Origin: Phallus indusiatus
Lineage: Eukaryota; Basidiomycota; Agaricomycetes; Phallales; Phallaceae
Assembly (NCBI GenBank): GCA_027605045.1
Contig: JAQFWX010000010.1
Span: forward strand, 1,492,879 to 1,556,878
Direction: 5' to 3'
Length of the DNA stretch: 64,000 nucleotides
Positions 57,799-64,000 of this stretch are shown here, one piece after another (positions within the stretch are counted from its first letter, which is position 1; each line of letters starts with the position of its first letter). Both the position numbers and the translations under genes were made by a program. The notes below the pieces were generated by a model. That model was not told the DNA's origin, searched no databases, and saw only the letters and a program-made list of their open reading frames with translations.

Positions 57799-58851
57799 TC
57801 GCTGACAGGGTATGTGATTTCACCTATTGCTTATAACCGTTTCACCAAAATAAGTTTTAATCGTGTACAGGTTGGTGCACTAGATTCCGTATTGGGAGGT
57901 GTGGCTATACGAGATAGGCTTTTTTCAGAACAAAGACACAGACTAGAATGTGGCTATCGGCCTCGAGAAGCAACAAAAAAATGTTTTAGACTTATTGTGA
58001 TCAGTTCGGCGGTTATCGACTCGTGCAACTGCAAAGTATAAGATGAATTGGGAATTATCACGGGGCAAGGGGATGAGAAGAGCCAAATCTGACGGACTAA
58101 TTGAGAGAAGGGGGGCCGAGCAATTAATGGAGCAAAAGAGAAGGGAAAGACGTGGTTCGTGATTTTATTTTTCCAATCTAATCTAATGTCATGTCCAAAA
58201 CACTGAATTTGAAAATACTAGTTCATTCCATACTGTTCTCCTTTACATGAAAGAAGCCACTTGACACCGCTCATGGCAGCGGCGGGCCGTTTTGCTCAGC
58301 AAAGCGTCAGCACTTAGAATTGGCGAGCCGGGATCCGCTGCGCCTGCGCCTGCGCTAAGCTTGAAGACATGGACTGAATGAATGTATATGCAATGCCACG
58401 ACAACAACGGACTGATATAGGATCACGTGACGAGTGGAGGACCATGTTGGACAGTGTGGACTCTTCTAGATTTCAATATCATATTTCAATTGCCAGTTGG
58501 CAGGTCTGAGACGATATCTCTTTTGGCACAAGAACTGCCCTTATTTTCCAAGACATTTCTGATTTCATTATTAAATTTCAAATTATTTTATTTTCTCCAG
58601 TCCCGAATTCGTGAATCCTCCTTCGAGCTTTGTTGCATGTACAAGCCTTGCGCGGGCCGCCGCCTGACATAATATGGAATATGGGACGGTGACATGTCAT
58701 CAGAGTGGATGATGTGCAGTCCCGTATTTTGAAATTTGACATTGCCATCCAGCATTCGACTTGGTATTCAAATACTCCTGCTATTCACTTGCAACGAAAA
58801 AAAAACGACACCTCACATCCCTCTTACGCACACACATACACATTCCTCACA
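57799..58851. other. Intergenic, with possible small reading frames
   Basis: A basic 39-codon frame starts at the ATG at 58043 (MNWELSRGKGMRRAKSDGLI onward) and a Cys-containing frame runs to 58041. They could be exons of a small gene, but no chain with a recognisable product could be built. The 3' part is the promoter of the lyase gene. Confidence 0.35.
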
Positions 58852-61743
58852 ATGAAACAGTCTCTTTTTCTCCCATTTGTATTCGCGTTCGTCGCACACG
58901 GTGCCAGCGTACAACCCTCTCCAACTCCACATTCAAACTCCTCCATAAACCCAAGTTCATTTTCTCCCGAAAGTGCCCAAGTTGCGACTATCTTGGGAAG
59001 AAGAATCGAATTCACAGTTGCCGCACAGACAAACGCTTCTGATATACACTCATAGTATGCATATACTTGTCTTTTCAATTCACCGCCACCTGTCAGGTTC
59101 ACTTACGACGCACACAGCCTCAATACGTTAGGTTCAGATGGCAAGTGGCCCTCTTCGGAAGTAGATTATACTACAGGATGCGATGCACAACGAGCCAATT
59201 GGCCTGCAGGCGAACATTGGTTCAGAATTAGTGTGTTACAATACGAAAAACACGTGGATATTTTCTTATTTATCTTGTTTATTTTTAGCAACTCTTGCTG
59301 CTGCATGGAGCGGAAAATGGTCAAAAGCACCTCATGATGTGGTCAATAATTCCGACGTCAGAGAAAAGATCGGTCTCGCCATGGACTGGTGGTTTGCTAA
59401 CGATTACGCCAATGCCAACTGTCTTGATTCTGGCGGAACTGATTTATGTCCATGTGGCACTTCAGGTATGCGCATATATCTACTCTTCTCACCTATGTAT
59501 GTATACAAATTCATTTATTTAGGGATGTGGAATACAAACTGGTTCTCGAACGTCATTTACGTCCCCCGTGCGATAGGACAAGCTTGTATATTACTCTCTC
59601 CAACCTTGACACCAACCCAACTTCTTAATTGCACGCATATCACCGGCCGGTCATACGCTGTCTTTCATAGGAACAACAAGCCAAGCTTTTTAGCCGGCGC
59701 CAATGTACTTGATATAGCTTCTGTCGGTGTTTCGCAAGGTTTAATCGGCATGGCGGGAAATTTCGGAGGTCCGTCCGAGGGTAATATCACCTTACTCCAA
59801 GAAGCCTATAATTTTGTACATGGAGAGGTTCAGGTACAAGTCGGTGTTATGAAAGACGGTATATTGAAGGATGGCAGTTTCTCACAGCATGACGGAATAA
59901 TATATAACGGTATGTTCAATGTACGGTTTACGCATACGTAAACTTTTCATCTGACCGCGTGGTTTTCCCCTATTTAAGGTAACTACGGAAAAGATTAGTG
60001 CGTATCTCTCTGTTTGTTCTGTTGAATATCAATTCAATCAATTTTTTAGTTCCAATGACGTCATCCAGCTAGAACTTGAAGCTGCTGGGACTAGTTTCGC
60101 AGCCAAGAGCGCTTCCAAAGAGGCTTATCTATCTCTTCTTAATAGTTCTCAATGGATGATTTATCTTAACACTCAAACTAGGACTTTACATTGGGATTTT
60201 GTAAGAACTTTTGTTTCTAGCTTAATAAGGTTAACTGACCAATATTCTTAATAGAGTACCGAAGGCCGATTCATTAGTTTCGCCGTCTCTGACAGCCAGT
60301 GAGCTTTTCTTTAGTCCGTCTTGTCTCGGCTCGGCTCAGATTTTTCGAAAGAGCTACAGCAAATCTGAAAACAAACCTGAGTGATCTGGCGAGGCTAGAA
60401 AAGCTCTGGGGCGTGGCTAACTCGACTATCGATTATCTAACCCTGCCAAATTCAACTACTTCGGCAAACGCGGGTAATCTCACGGGAAACCGTATGTTTT
60501 GGAACAATGATTACATGGTTTGTTTCTTTGTCTATTTGTCTGTTATGTCTTCTCCCCCTCATTTGGTTTTGCAGGTCCAGCGAGGTTCCAATTACGTGAC
60601 GACACTTAGATTCTATTCCACCCGGACACACAACACGGAATGTTTAAACTCCCAAAACCCATATGGTTTCCATCTTTCGGACGGTACAACGTACACCTAT
60701 AATCTCGGTAATGAATATGAAGACATCGCGGGAGCTTGGGATTGGAATATGATTCCGGGCACCACAGTTGATTACAATGCAACTGTACTACAATGTTCTA
60801 CCGTCAACGCAGTGGGTTTAGATCCATTCGTCGGTGGCGTTTCAACTGGAAACATTGGGATGGGTGTTTTGGTTCGTCGTATACATAACTCACTTCGCTC
60901 GGGTGTTAATTATACGCAATGCAGCGGTACATTAATCCAGTGACACAATCACTAAGCTTTCAAAAGGCGTGGTTTTTCTTCCCTGAAGACATTCATCACG
61001 TCAGCGTAAATATTCTCCAGTCAAAAACGTCTCAACCGGTATATTCCATCCTAGATCAACGTCGACGTGCGGGTCCAATTCTTCACGATTTCCGACAGGC
61101 CAAACAGGACAGTGGCAATTTCTCACATCCCCATACTCTTTTCCACGGGGGAACGGGATACTTGTTTGATTCCTCCGTGCCTAGTCTTTCTATTTCAACA
61201 GGGAATCGAACGAGTAACTGGACCGCTCTTGGTATCTCCACACATCCACCAGATGAAGTTGACCTTTTCTCCGCTTGGATACCTCACGATCCGTCCCATA
61301 TTACCAAACCGGTTTCGTACAGCGTATATCCCGGTAGAGACAATGTCCATGAATTTTACCGCCAGGCAAAACGGTCACCGCTACGCACGTTAGTAGAGAC
61401 ACCTGAAATCACAGCAGTCCAGTCATTACGACACGGTGTCACCATGATCGCATTTTGGCAGCCTAACGGCGGGTCCGTAAAAATCCCTCCGTCGTGGGTT
61501 GGAAAATCCGGAGGCATGATTGTCAGTTCGAACACTTCTCTCGTGTTGATTTTTGAAGAGGAGAAGTGGACGTTGACGGTTTCTGATCCCACGCAACTTT
61601 TGAATTGTACGACTGTTACTGTTCAAATGCTAAACCGGTGGAGACGGCCTAAAGGCTGGGGACGCGATGATACCAAAGTATTTTCTATTCCATTACCAGA
61701 AATGCCTTCAGCCGGTTCTAGCGTCGTCCAACCCCTTGTTTGA
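58852..61743 (+). CDS. Secreted polysaccharide lyase family 8 (hyaluronate/chondroitin/xanthan lyase type)
   Basis: Ten exons: 58852-59054, 59118-59230, 59289-59465, 59523-59909, 59979-59997, 60050-60200, 60255-60298, 60340-60517, 60575-60871, 60925-61743; 795 residues. A signal peptide (MKQSLFLPFVFAFVAHGASV) implies secretion. PL8 enzymes cleave uronic-acid polysaccharides by beta-elimination. The alpha/alpha-toroid has WPSSEVDYTTGC, NTNWFSNVIYVPRAIGQACI, GVSQGLIGMAGN and DGSFSQHDGIIYNGNYGKDY with the catalytic His and Tyr. The beta-sandwich has NRMFWNNDYM, WDWNMIPGTT, FVGGVSTGN and LSFQKAWFFF. Length matches the family (about 750-800). Exon 5 is 19 bp. The acceptor at 59117 avoids an in-frame stop that the nearer one would create. 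Exact substrate cannot be told. Confidence 0.93.
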
Positions 61744-63169
61744 TCGGTCTGGGTCATTTTTTTATATCAACATTCATCATATCTCTGTCCGTTCTCGCAA
61801 TTCAGTTTCTGGTTTTTTAGTTTGAATTGTTCTTTTTCCTTTTGTTTTTTTCTTTTCCTTATCTTTGTATGTATGTCCTATATCGTCATTCCTCTTTTCG
61901 TTTTTTCCTGGGTCAATGGAGGGTTTTAGAGCACATCATATCATGTCTTTGTAACTTCAATAGCATGTGATTTGAAATATATATATCCGTGTACCGTCGA
62001 TCGCGTCAGACCCGAACATCGAACTTCGATTATGCGTGCGTAATTCTTTGTAATTTCCTTTGTGGTGGCAGCGTATTACTGGTTCCTTAAACACGTTTTC
62101 ACCGAAAAGTCAAGTCCGAAACTAAAAAATCCACATCACAAGCGAATTCTCGCGCTGTTTACGCAAATGTGGAGATGTCCGTTGTCCGTTGTTCGGTCAT
62201 TTATGAGCTATCTGACGACCTCAACTAATCCGGAGCCTCATTCGCTTAGGACTGTCGCACGCGCTCGGTAAGTAAGTACTGGTCCCGTTTTCATATACAT
62301 CGGGGTACGTCAATCTAATGAATGGTGTCAGACATCATTAATTAAAGTGCCACTAGATACATTTGCCCATCGTCTTTACAATCCAGTTTTAAAGAATGAT
62401 TTGATGAACTCTAGAACGAATCATCAATGAATCGCAATGGACTTGAGATATGAGCGCGTGGAGGTTCGGATAAGTAATAAGCATATGTATGTACTATGTA
62501 CTCTTCCAGCTGATTAGCAAGAATGGCTGCCATAAGCCAATGTGAAAGTGTGTTTTTTTTTTCGATATTCAAATTTGATAACCGCTATGATGATGATAGT
62601 GATAGAAGGAACTTTGCGGGGATGTGCGCGTGCCAGGTGCTTCAGCTGTCCTTCTTATGAAGACTCTCCTATAACCTCCGGAAAAGCGTGTGAAGTGAGC
62701 GCCGCTGTTTCAGCTTCTTTGGATCCACGTCCACGTTGAGTTTTCTTCTCTTCGTTGCATAAAGAAGAGGGTGAGGATGAGATGTAGATAGTATAGTATA
62801 TACTCCACTCTTTATTTGGGTGTTGCGGGATTGCATATTGACTTGATTATTTCTTCTCCGTTGCCGGATGCCATGCACTGCTGACGTATATATGTCGTAC
62901 AGCACGTGCCGATAACACAATTTTTTATTTTGGTAGTGCGACCAATTCTGGCTGCTATTTCGGGCAAGAACCTCGAGAGATGGATCTCAAATTTCAAACC
63001 CCGCATCGCCAGGAGAGGAGTCGGAGTCTTACCTAAGACGTAATAAGACGCCTCACTGCACCCTTGGTCAGGTCAAGAGGAGAAAGAAAACGGCTGTACA
63101 GTCCGTTTCTTTTAACAAACAGTCAAAAACCTCTCGAAACATTAAACGTCGTTTACAAATTAGAGAAGC
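61744..63169. other. Intergenic
   Basis: About 1.4 kb. A T-rich 3' flank of the lyase gene is followed by sequence with only short frames. One 69-codon + frame at 62062 has no family signal. It ends in the promoter of the Sip5-like gene. Confidence 0.4.
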
Positions 63170-63977
63170 ATGGGGAACACCGTCTCAGGGTCTCGAGATC
63201 GTTCGTATGACGAATTTGTCGACTTTGGATCCCTCACGCCGCAGGGAATCTACACCGGACCTCAAGACTGGAACCAACAAGTAGTCGAGAATCTCATTGT
63301 GGATCGGAGACTCGCTCCTTTTTACAGGCCTTTAGAAGACTACGATGATTCATGGGACGACGACCAGATTCTCGCTGCTCGCAAGGAACTCCCCAATGCT
63401 CCACAGTCGAACCACTCTGAGTCGTCCCAAGGCGTCAGCGGCTCGAAATCTCACCATGGCAGGAGTTCTAACAAAAATGGAAAAGAACCCTTTCGACTAT
63501 CAGAAGCCTCAGTTTACAGAGGTGCCGTCGAGTGTCCCATTTGTTTCCTCGTCAGTACCTAGATTGTTAACTTTGTTTGTTCCACTGCCTATCTCAATTA
63601 TTTATTTAGTATTATCCTCCCAACATCAATCGTTCCCGATGTTGTGATCAAGCTATCTGTACAGAATGCTTTGTTCAAATCAAACGATCTGAGCCGACTA
63701 CTACCCACTTGGTCTCGGAGCCAGCGGCTTGTCCATACTGTGTCCAAGAGAACTTTGGTGTGACTTATCAACCACCCGAATGGAAAGCGGGATTGGCAAG
63801 GGAGGGTCAAGCTCCTGTATATCACAACTGTTTTCATCCCCTCAATTTGTTCTAATTCACATTCTTTTTTTTTACAGCCTTCTCCTAGCCGCTACGAAAA
63901 AGCTACCCCATCAGGAGGTGAACAGCCAAGGCGGCGTAAAAGTTTCGGCGCCAATGACCCTGAAGTTGTGACAATTG
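63170..63977 (+). CDS. SIP5: Sip5-like RING-type zinc-finger protein, 3' end outside the window
   Basis: Exons 63170-63550, 63610-63816 and 63878-63977, with the next donor at 63978, so the gene continues past the right edge. The N-terminus MGNTVSGS could be myristoylated. The zinc finger is split by the first intron: VECPICFL, then YYPPNINRSRCCDQAICTEC, FVQIKRSEP, CPYCVQENFGVTYQPP. This C-x2-C...CC...C-x2-C...C-x2-C pattern is the Sip5 signature. Yeast Sip5 binds the Snf1 kinase and Reg1/Glc7 phosphatase in glucose signalling; the same role here is inferred. Confidence 0.88.
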
Positions 63978-64000
63978 GTGAATAAAAACCACCATCATCC

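Noticed and set aside
59055..59096. Nearest acceptor (59096) for the first intron of the lyase
   Set aside because: It creates an in-frame TAG at the junction. The next acceptor at 59117 keeps the frame and restores the expected SYLNTLG...WPSSEVDY sequence.
62062..62271. 69-codon frame between the lyase and Sip5-like genes
   Set aside because: Short, no family signal, and no convincing exon partners.
1..64000. CRISPR arrays, operons or prophage
   Set aside because: No regularly spaced short repeats; the gene structure is eukaryotic with spliceosomal introns throughout.

Overview
The window looks like nuclear DNA of a mushroom-forming basidiomycete (Agaricomycetes, probably Agaricales). The evidence is genes cut by many 45-70 nt spliceosomal introns, typically basidiomycete families (DUF6593, DUF6533, arrestin-like, Sip5), and fungal chromovirus-type Gypsy and MULE-like transposons. 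Exon structures were worked out by hand from splice sites, reading phase and family motifs. No database search was run.

Layout. 1-10 kb is a gene block: the 3' end of a Ser-rich protein gene (+), then four minus-strand genes (DUF6593-like protein, BTB-domain protein, the N-terminal Gln amidohydrolase NTAQ1, and a small Ser-rich protein). 10-19.5 kb is gene-poor and holds several old tandem duplications. At 19.6-25 kb a divergent pair shares a 490 bp intergenic region: an SLC35F6-like transporter (-) and an arrestin-like protein (+). 25-31.7 kb holds decayed coding remnants and one intact kinase-like gene.

31.9-40.1 kb is a transposon graveyard around a young element. It has two MITE-like repeats, one sitting inside an LTR relic, then a complete Gypsy/chromovirus (32591-38586, identical LTRs, intact gag and pol, chromodomain), then two solo LTRs with perfect 5 bp target-site duplications. 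The Gypsy primer-binding site is complementary to its own predicted transcript start, as expected for Tf1-type self-priming.

41-48.5 kb holds a DUF6533 membrane protein (-), the Pso2/Snm1 crosslink-repair nuclease (+) and a spartin/senescence-domain protein (+). 49.4-57 kb is the most unusual part. Two divergently transcribed, intact multi-exon genes lie inside imperfect inverted repeats: a 916-residue MULE-type transposase and a 288-residue Zn-finger companion. Around and inside them are tRNA-like sequences and copies of a conserved ~65 bp unit that ends in GTGACCGGGGTCC, which looks like a SINE-type family. 57-64 kb returns to host genes: a Cbp4-like mitochondrial assembly factor, a secreted family 8 polysaccharide lyase, and the 5' part of a Sip5-like RING protein running off the right edge.
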